NCBI GenBank assembly: GCA_964536085.1
Contig: CAZHWR010000001.1
Span: 62,001-126,000 of the forward strand
DNA length: 64,000 bases
From: CAZHWR01 sp964536085
GTDB lineage: Bacteria > Bacillota > Clostridia > Oscillospirales > Ruminococcaceae
Reading direction: 5' to 3'
The notes under the pieces are model-generated. The model was not told where the DNA came from and made no database searches. It saw only the letters and a program-made list of their open reading frames with translations. The position numbers and the translations under genes were made by a program. Position 1 is the stretch's first letter, and each line of letters begins with the position of its first letter. Below, piece after piece: positions 7,554 through 16,450 of the stretch.

Positions 7554-8329
7554 TCGGCTTCTATAAGTATTTTGATTGCTCCGACCGCGCATTTTATAGC
7601 CCGTTCGCTTGACATACATGGCCGTTCGTCAATGCCTGAGTTTTGGCGCTCAACGTTCCATATGGCGGTGAGTACGCCTCCTGCGCGGGCACCGCGCGCG
7701 AGCGCGACGGAAAATATCGCGGCGCACTCCATTTCCGAAGTCAGGCAGCCGCATTTTAGATATCCGCTCCATCTTTGCCGTAAAAACTGTTCCACCGGCA
7801 TGGTTTCGGGATTGGTTTCACCGTAAAATGAGTCTTTACTTTGAACAACGCCGACATGATTTCTCATACCGTCCCTGTCCTGTGAAAGTCCGTCGGCAGA
7901 TTCTTTAAGCGCGCGGGTAACATCGAAATCCGCGGCGGCGGGATAGTCCTGCGGGAGGTATTCATAGCTTGTTCCTTCGCCGCGCACTGCCGCCGATGCT
8001 ATACAGAGGTCGCCCGCAGCGACTTTGGCAGCCATTCCGCCCGAGGTGCCGACGCGTATAAAGGTGTCCGCGCCGCAGTGGATAAGTTCCTCGACCGCGA
8101 TAGCCGCCGACGGTCCTCCGATTCCTGTCGAGCAGACGGATACCTTTTCGCCGCAGAGCTCGCCGGTATATATGCAGTATTCGCGGTTTTGAGATATAAA
8201 ACGCGCGTTGTCAAGATACTGTGCGATTTTTGGCACCCGCCCCGGGTCGCCGGGGAGAATCACATAACGTCCGACTTCGCCCGTTTTTATTTTCAGGTGA
8301 AATTCGCCTGAGTTTGAAAATATGCTCAT
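7544..8329 (-). CDS. udp: Nucleoside phosphorylase (uridine phosphorylase type)
   Basis: Phosphorolysis of a nucleoside to base and ribose-1-phosphate (PNP/UDP family, hexameric NP-I fold). Seen: VILPGDPGRVPKIA near the N-terminus (phosphate site), GIGGPSAAIAVEELI, FIRVGTSGGM, and SEMECAAIF with the ribose-binding Met-Glu. The length, 261 residues, is typical. Start chosen at ATG 8327-8329 (MSIFSNSGEFHLKI); the longer frame to 8359 overlaps the upstream gene's end and lacks an SD. Last gene of the long alaS operon. Uridine preference is inferred from the overall pattern; purine activity cannot be excluded. Confidence 0.85.
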   Translation of the reverse strand: MSIFSNSGEFHLKIKTGEVGRYVILPGDPGRVPKIAQYLDNARFISQNREYCIYTGELCGEKVSVCSTGIGGPSAAIAVEELIHCGADTFIRVGTSGGMAAKVAAGDLCIASAAVRGEGTSYEYLPQDYPAAADFDVTRALKESADGLSQDRDGMRNHVGVVQSKDSFYGETNPETMPVEQFLRQRWSGYLKCGCLTSEMECAAIFSVALARGARAGGVLTAIWNVERQNSGIDERPCMSSERAIKCAVGAIKILIEADKK

Positions 8330-8348
8330 GGCTTTTCCGTTCCTTTCG

Positions 8349-9401
8349 CTATTCTTCAACGGTTACGCTGTTTGCGTTGGAAATAATGCACACCCAGCTT
8401 TTGCCGCGGTTGATTTTAAGCTCGCTTCCGTCCGAGTTGTAATATTTAAGTGAATCGGAATGCTCGCCTTTTTTCCAGGTTATGTCAATCATTTTGCCGT
8501 TGGAAATATATTTTCCGCTTCCCGACGACAAATCCACTCTGATTCTTCCGCTTTTATCTCCTGCAATTTCAGCTATAGACGTATTTAAGACAAATACGTT
8601 TTTAACTGATATCTGTTTTTTTGTGTTGTTGTCGATGTGTTTTTCGCCGAACTGCCCCTTCAGGTATTTTTTTGTCTTTTTGTTGTATTCAAACGTCGCC
8701 GTGCAGTAGCCCGAGAATTTAACCGACACGTTTGCGGCCTTTACGCCGCCGGACATATCGGCGGACGAATTTTCGTCCGCGAATTTAAACATGGTGTAGC
8801 TGCTTTGGGAGGTTTTATAGCCCTTGTCCTTTAAAACCTTTTTTAAAAGCTTGGAGCTTGTGAAAAAGCTGTGTTCACGCCCTTTGCTTGCGGCGAGCGC
8901 CGTATCCTGCTCAAACGCCGCGGACGACGTCATTCCGTCGATATCGTCGGTGCCGTAGCTGCTTATGACCTCGTATCCTTTGGGACTGCCGCCGAAGTGA
9001 ACCAGTATCGCGTTGACACCCTCTGCGAGGTCTACATAATAATCGCGCACCGAGCGCACCGGACCGGTTTTCGGTACTTCGCTTTTGTTGGCGAAAACCG
9101 CCATGATGCGGGTTATTCCGCCTTCAGCCAAAACCTCGTAGCACATATCCGCCGAGCCAATTCCGTACTGCGGGAGCGCCGCCTTGATATTGCTGACCAT
9201 AACGGCGTACGGACGTGTGCCGACGGCGCTTTCGTCAAGCGTATATTCTCCTGTTATTGGGTTTTGCGCGCCGCGTTCGGCGGAAGAGGTTTCGCTTGAG
9301 CTTTCGGAAGAGGTTGTAAGAGCTATTTGTTTACTGCACCCCGAAAACATCGCGCACAGCACAGTAAAGCAGATAAACAGTATAAACGCAGATTTTTTCA
9401 T
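8349..9401 (-). CDS. DUF3048 (YerB-like) lipoprotein
   Basis: 350 residues. The signal ends in the lipobox FSGC (Cys at 22), followed by a Ser-rich linker, so it is a membrane-anchored outer-surface protein. Residues 50 onward carry the DUF3048 pattern: GTRPYAVMVSNIKAALPQYGIGSAD, EVLAEGGITRIMAVF, GPVRSVRDYYVDLA, LVHFGGSPKGY, and a C-terminal half with ITWKKGEHSDSLKYYNSDGSEL. B. subtilis YerB is the named relative; its biochemical role is not established. It overlaps the upstream toprim gene by the four bases ATGA and is followed 20 bases later by the phosphorylase, so translation is coupled within the operon. Confidence 0.88.
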   Translation of the reverse strand: MKKSAFILFICFTVLCAMFSGCSKQIALTTSSESSSETSSAERGAQNPITGEYTLDESAVGTRPYAVMVSNIKAALPQYGIGSADMCYEVLAEGGITRIMAVFANKSEVPKTGPVRSVRDYYVDLAEGVNAILVHFGGSPKGYEVISSYGTDDIDGMTSSAAFEQDTALAASKGREHSFFTSSKLLKKVLKDKGYKTSQSSYTMFKFADENSSADMSGGVKAANVSVKFSGYCTATFEYNKKTKKYLKGQFGEKHIDNNTKKQISVKNVFVLNTSIAEIAGDKSGRIRVDLSSGSGKYISNGKMIDITWKKGEHSDSLKYYNSDGSELKINRGKSWVCIISNANSVTVEE

Positions 9402-9994
9402 TGTTTTTCCTCGCTTGCAAATAATTTTTTTATAGTGTTTTTGTATTCGTCATATCCGAGCAGAGAATTGAGTACGCAGATAAGCGCGTTTGTGCTCAGC
9501 CGTTCGGGGAGCGACAGGTATTTTTGAAGTGCAAGTCGTTTTTCACGGCTGTCGGGTCTGCCGGAAAGGTTGTCCTCGTAAAGGGTGAGCTTTGTGATTT
9601 TTTGCTCCGAACCACTTTGCACGTCCGACGAGTATTTAAAAAACAGTTCGATTAAAAGCTCGTCGGGAATCCCCTCCAGTCCGAGCTTTTTCTCGGCGGA
9701 GGGCGAATCCTTGCGCCGCTCCTTGCCGGGAATATCGGGAATATAGAGATTTATGATTTTGCCGTCCTTGATATAAGAGCGGAGATAGTTTCTTATTTTA
9801 AAGCCGGCGGAGTCGGAATCTGTGGCGATGATTATACCGCTTGTGGCGGCAAACGCTTTTATGAGCTCCGCTGTTTGCCTGTCTTTAAATATCCTGAAGC
9901 CGTCGGTTGTGATTATGGTCGCATCAATAATATTCATAAGCTTGATGCGGTCGTATTTACCCTCTACAACGACTGCCTGCTTGATTTTTATCAT
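9398..9994 (-). CDS. rnmV: Toprim-domain protein, ribonuclease M5-like
   Basis: 198 residues. The N-terminal 100 form a Toprim fold: the Glu in AVVVEGKYD (about residue 11) and the DxD in IIATDSDSAGFKIRN (about 58-60), the metal-binding residues. The rest (ERRKDSPSAEKKLGLEGIPDELL) resembles the C-terminal part (DUF4093) of RNase M5, the 5S rRNA maturation nuclease of Firmicutes. The lysine/arginine pattern after the Toprim core fits, but M5 and other small Toprim proteins are hard to separate by eye, so the symbol is tentative. ATGA overlaps on both sides (holA upstream, DUF3048 gene downstream) place it firmly inside the operon. Confidence 0.7.
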   Translation of the reverse strand: MIKIKQAVVVEGKYDRIKLMNIIDATIITTDGFRIFKDRQTAELIKAFAATSGIIIATDSDSAGFKIRNYLRSYIKDGKIINLYIPDIPGKERRKDSPSAEKKLGLEGIPDELLIELFFKYSSDVQSGSEQKITKLTLYEDNLSGRPDSREKRLALQKYLSLPERLSTNALICVLNSLLGYDEYKNTIKKLFASEEKQ

Positions 9995-11046
9995 ACATTC
10001 TGACCGCCTTTGTCCGCTACTATCATTGTCCCTATAAGCTGTTCCAGTATAACCTTGTTGTCTGTGGGAGATGACTTGATGTTAATATCCGCCTCGCTTA
10101 TCGCCCGGATATAGCCTCGTATCTGCGATACGGGTATACCTCTTGTGTCGCGCAGGGAGTTTTTTATTGCAAACGTACGGCTTTTGGGATATGAAAAATC
10201 CGAAGCGATATCACTCTCCGATTTTCCTTCGCTCAAAGCGGCGCACGCGCGGTAAAGATCGATAAACGAGCTTGAAAGCGCGCCGAGAATGAGCTCGGGC
10301 TTTATCTTTTGATAAAACAAATCGTTTAAAATCGAATACGCCCTGCCGTAGTTTTTTTTGATTACCGCCTTTGCAAGATCAAACGATGAGGCTTCTATCG
10401 ACGGTGAAACGCTTTGCTCTATCATCTGAACAGTTATTTCGCCGCCGCCGGAGTAGTCGCACAGCTTGTCAACCTCGGAACACAGCGTCAAAAGCGAGCT
10501 TGAAGAAAGGTCTGTCAGCCGCGCGGCGTTTGCGGGCTCTAAAATACAGCCGCGGCGCTTTGCGCGGCCGCACAGAATACGTATAAGCTCCGCTCTTTCC
10601 TTGGGCGCAAATTCAACGACTGTGCCGTGTTTTTCGCACAGTGATGAAAATGAACGCCACTTAGCCTGCTTTTTCGGGTTGATTTCAAGGCTGGAAAGAT
10701 AAAAAATCAAAACACAGTAATCATATTCTCCGGATATGAGCGTTTTCAGCTTTTCAAACTGGTCGGCGCTCATCGTTTCGACGTTCAGGTTATTCACAAC
10801 TACGCATTTGCGCTCGGAAAAAAGCGGCAGAGCGTCCACAGCCGTAACGATATCCTCAACGGGAGTTTTTGGCGAATCGAACTTTTGCAGATTGAAGTCT
10901 GACGGCTCGGAGCCTATAGCTTTTTTTATTATTGCCGAAACAGCGCGCTCCATGAGCATATGCTCTTCGCCGTAGAAAAAATATAGATTGTTTAAGTCGA
11001 AGTTTTTTATCCGCCTTGACAGCTCTGAATCAGTGATTTTCGGCAT
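9991..11046 (-). CDS. holA: DNA polymerase III delta subunit
   Basis: Clamp-loader subunit that opens the beta clamp. 351 residues with the family's features: NLYFFYGEEHMLMERAVSAI at the N-terminus, the clamp-contact region PLFSERKCVVVNNL (about 70-85), an AAA-like middle without Walker motifs, LTDLSSSSLLTLCSEVDKLCDY, then the helical collar with SFDLAKAVIKKNYGRAYSILNDL and a C-terminal helix bundle. Lack of nucleotide-binding motifs is normal for delta. It starts 28 bases behind comEC, a gene order (comEC-holA) common in Firmicutes. Confidence 0.93.
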   Translation of the reverse strand: MPKITDSELSRRIKNFDLNNLYFFYGEEHMLMERAVSAIIKKAIGSEPSDFNLQKFDSPKTPVEDIVTAVDALPLFSERKCVVVNNLNVETMSADQFEKLKTLISGEYDYCVLIFYLSSLEINPKKQAKWRSFSSLCEKHGTVVEFAPKERAELIRILCGRAKRRGCILEPANAARLTDLSSSSLLTLCSEVDKLCDYSGGGEITVQMIEQSVSPSIEASSFDLAKAVIKKNYGRAYSILNDLFYQKIKPELILGALSSSFIDLYRACAALSEGKSESDIASDFSYPKSRTFAIKNSLRDTRGIPVSQIRGYIRAISEADINIKSSPTDNKVILEQLIGTMIVADKGGQNV

Positions 11047-11074
11047 ACCGATGCTCCTTGAGTTTAAAAATAGG

Positions 11075-13024
11075 TCAGCGTTGGATATTATTTTTTGAAA
11101 GCATGATGTCAGTATATTCGCTTTCGTCGGTCAGGTAAATTTCATCGTCGTTTTTGTTTTTGTATTCGTCGTCCTGTCCGAATATGATTTGCTGTGAGCC
11201 GTTTGACAATACGACGGATTTTTCGTCGCCGCCGTGGGTGGTAAGTGTGCAGAAATCGTTGAGCTCCATGAATATATCCGACGGCAGACCGCTAAGCTCG
11301 GCAAACCGCTTTACGGTTATTCCGCTCGCCGCCGCGGGCAGCGCGCTTTGCGAGCCTTTGAACGAAATCACAAGATCGATATTGTAGATTCCTCTTGAAA
11401 GCAGAGCGCTTGAGAGCTCACGGCTTGAAAGGATCGAAAATTTGTACAGTATCAGCACGCCGGACGATCCGGAGACTATTACGGCACCGTTTGTGCGTGT
11501 GCCGTCGATTTGATATATGCAGACGTTTTTTTGCATCGTTATTTTGGTTAACGTGCCTCCGGCAAGCAAGACCGAAACGGAAAGTGCGGCGGCGGTAATG
11601 CGAATATACGGAAGCTTGTTTTTCATCATCATACCAAACAAAACAATCAACATGATTATTATATAACAAATCCTCAGAAATTTAAAGTCTGTGGGAATAT
11701 AACAAAAGGGAAGCTTTTCAAACAGCTCGCAGACCCATGTTATAAACGAAAAAAGCGCGGTACATACACTGCCCAAAAGATGGGTGAAAGCAAAAAGAAA
11801 GTCAAATGGCGCGGTCAAACATATAAGCAGGCAAACGGGCAGCAGTATAGTGAACAAAGGCGAGAGCAGAGCGTTTGTAATAGGCGCTATGACTGAGAGC
11901 TCGTCGAAATATATAAGCGTTACAGGGAGAGTCCCGACAAAAGCGCACACGGAGATTATAGCCGAGTCTATAAAGAATTTCACAACAGACGGCAGCGTTT
12001 CCGGCAGCAGCGCGGATATCCTCGGGTTTAAAACTATTATTCCGAATGTAGCGGTAACGGTGAGCAGAAACGAAACGTCACGAATGCTGCCGGGGTCAAA
12101 AAGCAGTATCAAAAGTGCGGACAAGCCGAGCGCGTTTAAGGAATCGCTCCGCCTTGAAAATAAAACGGACAGATTCATCACCGCCGCCATGCAAACGGCC
12201 CTTACAACGGACTTTGAAAGCCCCACATAAACCGCTATGAGCAGAAGCATGAAAAGGCTTATGACCGCGCGCTTTTTCGGCGACAGTCCGAGCGCCGACA
12301 GCGCCATGATAATTATGCCGTTTATAATTGCTATATGAAGTCCCGACACAGAGAATATGTGCGATACGCCGCAGCGTGAAAAGGTGCGCGACAGGTCATA
12401 GGAGATTCCGCTTGTATCGCCGAAAACCATTCCGTTCAAAAGCGGGTAGGCGGTGTGATTGACGCACAGCTTTACCTTTCCCGCCAAAGCGTCTTTAAAT
12501 TCCGTTATGTATCGCAACGGAGAGCTTGATTCGCCGATTTTAACAACGGCGTCAGAGCCATCGGCGGTCGCCGAGACAAATTTGCCTGAGCCGGACGAGG
12601 ATTTTACCCTGAACGTCGCCGTGCCGCTTACCTTGTCGTATGCGGAGAGGCCTCCTGTGCCGAACATATAAAAATCGAGCTTAACCCTTTCGCCGTCGAT
12701 TTTTTCCGATTCGAGCAGAAGATAATCCGAGCCGGACGATGACACTCCGATTTCAGTCACAGTAGCTTCAAACGAACAGGTTTTTGAATCGAGCGAGGAA
12801 ACATCGAACGAGAGCAGATTTATTCCTGTTTGCACGGTTAAAGCAGCGCAAACCGCAAGCATTACCGACGCAAGCCTGAAATTCGGCTTTTTTGATATTA
12901 CCGTAAAGCAGAGTACCGCAAAAAAGCACAAAACAGCCGCGGCTATGCAGGGTATTATCCCCGCATAACCGGCGACTGCCATGCCGATAAACATTGTTGC
13001 TCCCGTCACAAAGAAAAAACGCAT
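11075..13024 (-). CDS. comEC: ComEC/Rec2-type competence channel protein
   Basis: 649 residues, polytopic. The N-terminus has hydrophobic helices and a DUF4131-type OB region (about 30-160). The competence core follows: NGMVFGDTSGISYDLSRTFSRCGVSHIFSVSGLHIAII (about 195-235), then a run of eight or more membrane segments to about residue 470. The C-terminal 150 residues are shorter than the full metallo-beta-lactamase domain and lack an HxHxDH motif, so the nuclease-like part looks reduced. The family forms the inner-membrane pore for incoming single-stranded DNA. Real competence in this organism is not shown. Within the operon, 37 bases after the HIT gene. Confidence 0.9.
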   Translation of the reverse strand: MRFFFVTGATMFIGMAVAGYAGIIPCIAAAVLCFFAVLCFTVISKKPNFRLASVMLAVCAALTVQTGINLLSFDVSSLDSKTCSFEATVTEIGVSSSGSDYLLLESEKIDGERVKLDFYMFGTGGLSAYDKVSGTATFRVKSSSGSGKFVSATADGSDAVVKIGESSSPLRYITEFKDALAGKVKLCVNHTAYPLLNGMVFGDTSGISYDLSRTFSRCGVSHIFSVSGLHIAIINGIIIMALSALGLSPKKRAVISLFMLLLIAVYVGLSKSVVRAVCMAAVMNLSVLFSRRSDSLNALGLSALLILLFDPGSIRDVSFLLTVTATFGIIVLNPRISALLPETLPSVVKFFIDSAIISVCAFVGTLPVTLIYFDELSVIAPITNALLSPLFTILLPVCLLICLTAPFDFLFAFTHLLGSVCTALFSFITWVCELFEKLPFCYIPTDFKFLRICYIIIMLIVLFGMMMKNKLPYIRITAAALSVSVLLAGGTLTKITMQKNVCIYQIDGTRTNGAVIVSGSSGVLILYKFSILSSRELSSALLSRGIYNIDLVISFKGSQSALPAAASGITVKRFAELSGLPSDIFMELNDFCTLTTHGGDEKSVVLSNGSQQIIFGQDDEYKNKNDDEIYLTDESEYTDIMLSKNNIQR

Positions 13025-13060
13025 AATAAAAATTCCGATCAGTTAGTTGATATTTCAGCG

Positions 13061-13399
13061 TTATCCCGCGGGCCAGGTAAGCTCGCGCCCGGCGAGAACG
13101 TGAAAATGCATATGCCCAACGGTTTGTCCGCCGTCTTTTCCGCAGTTGTTGACAACGCGGTAGCCGTTTTCAAGCCCCAATTGCCTGGAGAGCTGTGCAA
13201 TAACTTCAAAGATGTGCGCTATCACCGCGCTGTTTTCGGGGGTTATGTAGTCTGCGCTTTTAATGTGCTGCTTGGGTATGACAAGAAAGTGCACGGGTGC
13301 GGCGGGGGAAATGTCGTAAAAAGCGTAGACCGTTTCATCCTCGTATATTTTTTTTGACGGTATTTCGCCGTTTATTATTTTACAAAATAAGCAATCCAT
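13061..13399 (-). CDS. HIT-family nucleotide hydrolase
   Basis: 112-residue histidine triad protein that hydrolyses AMP-linked substrates such as adenosine phosphoramidates (HinT branch). MDCLFCKIINGEIPSKKIYEDE carries the CxxC pair typical of the family, and GHMHFHVLAG is the active-site triad. Start at ATG 13397-13399 (MDCLFCKI) rather than the upstream ATG at 13432, because the family begins there. It lies 37 bases after alaS; HinT enzymes cleave aminoacyl-AMP, so pairing with an aminoacyl-tRNA synthetase is functionally sensible, though the link is inference. Confidence 0.93.
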   Translation of the reverse strand: MDCLFCKIINGEIPSKKIYEDETVYAFYDISPAAPVHFLVIPKQHIKSADYITPENSAVIAHIFEVIAQLSRQLGLENGYRVVNNCGKDGGQTVGHMHFHVLAGRELTWPAG

Positions 13400-13435
13400 A
13401 ATACTGTTCCTTTCCGCTTGAAAGCATTGCATTAT

Positions 13436-16090
13436 TTAGTCTTTTCGCAGCATTTTTTCGACTATCACGGGAAGCTGGGTAAGCGCTTCGTCGATTCGGA
13501 ATATATCGGATATTCCCGCCATAGCGCTGTCGGGACGACCGCCGCCTTTTCCGCCGATTAAAGCTGCGGCTTCACGGACTATCTGTCCTGCGTTTGCGCC
13601 GCGTTTTACCGCGTCTTCACCGCACACAGCGAGCATTGTGCCTTTGCCGTCGGTTATTGTGGTAAGCACGGCGATTCCGTTTGTGAAGTTGGATTTTATC
13701 TTGTCTCCCATCATGCGCAGGGTGTCCACCTTCAAATTGTTGAATGTGGACGACACAAGGCGGATATCGCCGCAGTTGATCGGATTTTCAAACATACTGT
13801 CAATTTGATTGTTTACAAGCTTTTGTCTTGTTCGGTCGAGTTCTTTTGACTGTTCCTTGTAGTCGTTTAAAAAGCTCGTGAATTTTTGAACAAGCTCGGC
13901 GGGGTTTGTTATCTTAAGCATGCCCGCGGCGGTGTTCAAAATGCTGTTTGCGTCGTTTAAAAGCTGTAATACGCCCGCGCCGACTGCGCCTTCAATGCGG
14001 CGGACGCCCGACGCGACGGACGATTCGCTGATTATCTTAAAAAGCCCGATTTGAGAGATGTTGTCAACATGGGTTCCGCCGCAAAGCTCGGTTGAAAAGC
14101 CGTCTACGTCCACAACGCGGACGATATCTCCGTATTTTTCGCCGAACAGAGCCATTGCGCCCAGGCTTCTCGCGCTTTCTATATCGGTTTCGAAAACCTT
14201 GACGGGAAGCGAAGAAAGTATCTGTTCGTTGACCATGTTTTCAACAAGCGCGAGTTCTTCTTTTGTCATAGCTGAAAAATGCGAGAAGTCAAAACGCAGA
14301 TGATCTGGGGAAACAAGCTGACCCGCCTGATGAACATGCTCGCCCAGCACCTTTCTCAGCGCCGCCTGCAAAAGGTGGGCGCAGGTGTGACTGCGGCGTA
14401 CAGCATTGCGGAATTTTGCATCTATCTGCGCAATTACGGTCGTATCCGCGGTTATACCGCCGTTTACAACGGTGCATTGGTGCAGAAAATGATTGGTCGC
14501 GTTTTTTGTGATGTTTTTAACTTCTATCCTGCTTTCACCGCAGGTGATAAACCCGCGGTCTGCAACCTGTCCGCCGCTTTCGGCGTAAAACGGGGTTTTA
14601 TCCAAAACCAAAACGACATTGTCGCCCGATTCGGCGGCGGTTACCTTTTCACCGTTTTTGACTATCGCAAGGATTTTTGCGTCGGAAACGGAGTAATTGT
14701 CGTAACCGACAAATTCGGTGGGGGCGATATCCGTTAAATCCACCGAATCGTCCGCCCAAGCGTCAGTGTAGGACTTTGCTCGAGCGTCGCGGGCGCGGTC
14801 ACGCTGTTTGTTCATCAAGTCTATGAATGAATCTTCATCGACTGTGATAGAATGCTCGCTTGTTATTTCTTTTGTCAGGTCGACGGGAAAGCCGAAGGTG
14901 TCGTAAAGCTTGAAGGCGACCTCGCCGGGAAGGATCCTGTCGCCGCTTTCCTGCGAATCTATATCTTCGAGAATTTCGTTTAACAGGGCTATGCCTTTGT
15001 CAATAGTTTTGGCAAAGTTTTCCTCTTCAACTCGTATTACCTTTTTGATGTATTCGTCCTTTTCGCGAAGCTCGGGATAGGCCTTTTCGTTTTCTTTTAT
15101 AACCGTTTCAACAACCTTGTATAAAAACGGCTTGTTTATGCCGAGCAAAACGCCATGGCGTGAAGCGCGGCGCAAAAGGCGGCGCAGGACGTATCCTCTG
15201 CCTTCGTTTGAGGGCATAACGCCGTCTCCCACCATGAACACCGTGCTTCGGATGTGGTCGGTTATAACGCGCAGGGAAACGTCGGTCTTTTCGTCCTTTT
15301 TATACTCAATGTCCGCGATTTTGCAGATGTGTTCCATGATGTTTTTAACGGTGTCGACCTCGAACAGGTTGTCAACCCCCTGCAAAATGCAGGCGAGGCG
15401 CTCAAGCCCCATGCCCGTGTCTATATTCGGGTGCTCCATAAGCTCGTAGTTTCCGTTGCCGTCGCTGTCGTACTGGGAGAAAACCAGGTTCCAGAATTCA
15501 ACGTAGCGGTCGCAGTCGCATCCGACGGCGCAGTTCGGCTTGCCGCAGCCGTATTCGGGACCGCGGTCGTAGTAAATTTCCGAGCAGGGACCGCACGGTC
15601 CCGAGCCGTGCTCCCAGAAGTTGTCCTCCTTGCCAAGGCGGACGATTCTTTCGGCGGGGATGCCCATGGTTTTGGTCCAGATATCAAACGCTTCGTCGTC
15701 GTCCTGATAAATCGAGATCCAAAGCCTGTCTTCGGGAAGCTTTATGACCTCGGTGATAAACTCCCAAGCCCATTTTATCGCTTCGACCTTGAAATAGTCG
15801 CCGAACGAAAAGTTTCCGAGCATTTCAAAAAACGTTCCGTGCCGGGAGGTTTTTCCTACGCGCTCTATGTCCGGCGTGCGTATGCATTTCTGGCAGGTCG
15901 TTACCCGCTTGTTCGGAGGGGTAGCCTGACCTAAAAAGAATTTTTTCATCGGAGCCATTCCCGAATTTATCAAAAGAAGGCTGTTGTCCCCCTGAGGGAT
16001 AAGCGGATAGCTTTTTAAACGGGTGTGCTGTTTGCTTTCAAAAAAGCTCAAAAACTGCTCGCGTATTTCGTTGAGACCTGTCCATTCCAT
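13436..16090 (-). CDS. alaS: Alanyl-tRNA synthetase
   Basis: 884 residues, full length. Class II catalytic core at the N-terminus (INSGMAPMKKFFLG, RTPDIERVGKTSRHGTFFEMLGNFSFGDYFK, WNLVFSQY, NIDTGMGLERLA). The editing domain has the zinc motif HTCAHLLQAALRKVLG with the distal CGGTH (FSTELCGGTHVDN). The C-terminal DHHA1 part has GKGGGRPDSAMAG. It charges tRNA-Ala and hydrolyses mischarged Ser/Gly. First gene of a seven-gene operon under a T-box leader, so all downstream genes should respond to tRNA-Ala charging unless internal promoters intervene. Confidence 0.98.
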   Translation of the reverse strand: MEWTGLNEIREQFLSFFESKQHTRLKSYPLIPQGDNSLLLINSGMAPMKKFFLGQATPPNKRVTTCQKCIRTPDIERVGKTSRHGTFFEMLGNFSFGDYFKVEAIKWAWEFITEVIKLPEDRLWISIYQDDDEAFDIWTKTMGIPAERIVRLGKEDNFWEHGSGPCGPCSEIYYDRGPEYGCGKPNCAVGCDCDRYVEFWNLVFSQYDSDGNGNYELMEHPNIDTGMGLERLACILQGVDNLFEVDTVKNIMEHICKIADIEYKKDEKTDVSLRVITDHIRSTVFMVGDGVMPSNEGRGYVLRRLLRRASRHGVLLGINKPFLYKVVETVIKENEKAYPELREKDEYIKKVIRVEEENFAKTIDKGIALLNEILEDIDSQESGDRILPGEVAFKLYDTFGFPVDLTKEITSEHSITVDEDSFIDLMNKQRDRARDARAKSYTDAWADDSVDLTDIAPTEFVGYDNYSVSDAKILAIVKNGEKVTAAESGDNVVLVLDKTPFYAESGGQVADRGFITCGESRIEVKNITKNATNHFLHQCTVVNGGITADTTVIAQIDAKFRNAVRRSHTCAHLLQAALRKVLGEHVHQAGQLVSPDHLRFDFSHFSAMTKEELALVENMVNEQILSSLPVKVFETDIESARSLGAMALFGEKYGDIVRVVDVDGFSTELCGGTHVDNISQIGLFKIISESSVASGVRRIEGAVGAGVLQLLNDANSILNTAAGMLKITNPAELVQKFTSFLNDYKEQSKELDRTRQKLVNNQIDSMFENPINCGDIRLVSSTFNNLKVDTLRMMGDKIKSNFTNGIAVLTTITDGKGTMLAVCGEDAVKRGANAGQIVREAAALIGGKGGGRPDSAMAGISDIFRIDEALTQLPVIVEKMLRKD

Positions 16091-16154
16091 TTTTCATTTC
16101 TCCTTCAAAACATAAAATAGGATACGGTTATTTTCCGCAGATTATTGTAAAAAA

Positions 16155-16400
16155 AGAAAAAGCCCTCGCCCTGAATTGGGACGAAAGCCTGATTTCGCGG
16201 TACCACCCAAATTGCGGAGGGAAAACCCGTCCGCCGCTTTAGCTCCCTTTAACGCAGGGCATACGCCGCGGGATTAGCGCGGTGCTCCGAGACGGCGCGC
16301 GGCAAAAAACGTAAAAGCCTTGCAGCCATGGGCTTTCTTTCTGAAACGCTTTTATACTGCCGCTTGATCTTTTCACAGCATTTAACATTCAATTATTATT
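16155..16400 (-). promoter_or_regulatory. T-box riboswitch leader of the alaS operon
   Basis: On the minus strand the core GGGTGGTACCGCG (16196-16208) is the T-box antiterminator sequence that pairs with the tRNA acceptor end. It is followed by a terminator, a 10-bp stem GCTTTCGTCC/GGGCGAGGGC and a long T-run (16150-16190). Upstream the leader carries stem I-like sequence after the promoter. A GCN specifier is expected for alanine; GCT/GCA candidates occur around 16320-16330 but I could not place it with certainty. Confidence 0.9.
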
Positions 16401-16406
16401 AACAGA

Positions 16407-16435
16407 ATTATAAAACAAAATTTCCCTTTTGTCAA
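16407..16435 (-). promoter_or_regulatory. Promoter of the T-box/alaS operon
   Basis: TTGACA (16430-16435), a 17-base spacer and TATAAT (16407-16412) on the minus strand, just upstream of the T-box leader. Confidence 0.85.
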
Positions 16436-16450
16436 TAAATCAGCCGTGTT

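Noticed and set aside
11395..12230. Basic plus-strand ORFs inside comEC
   Set aside because: They are frame shadows of the minus-strand gene, with no SD and composition typical of antisense frames.
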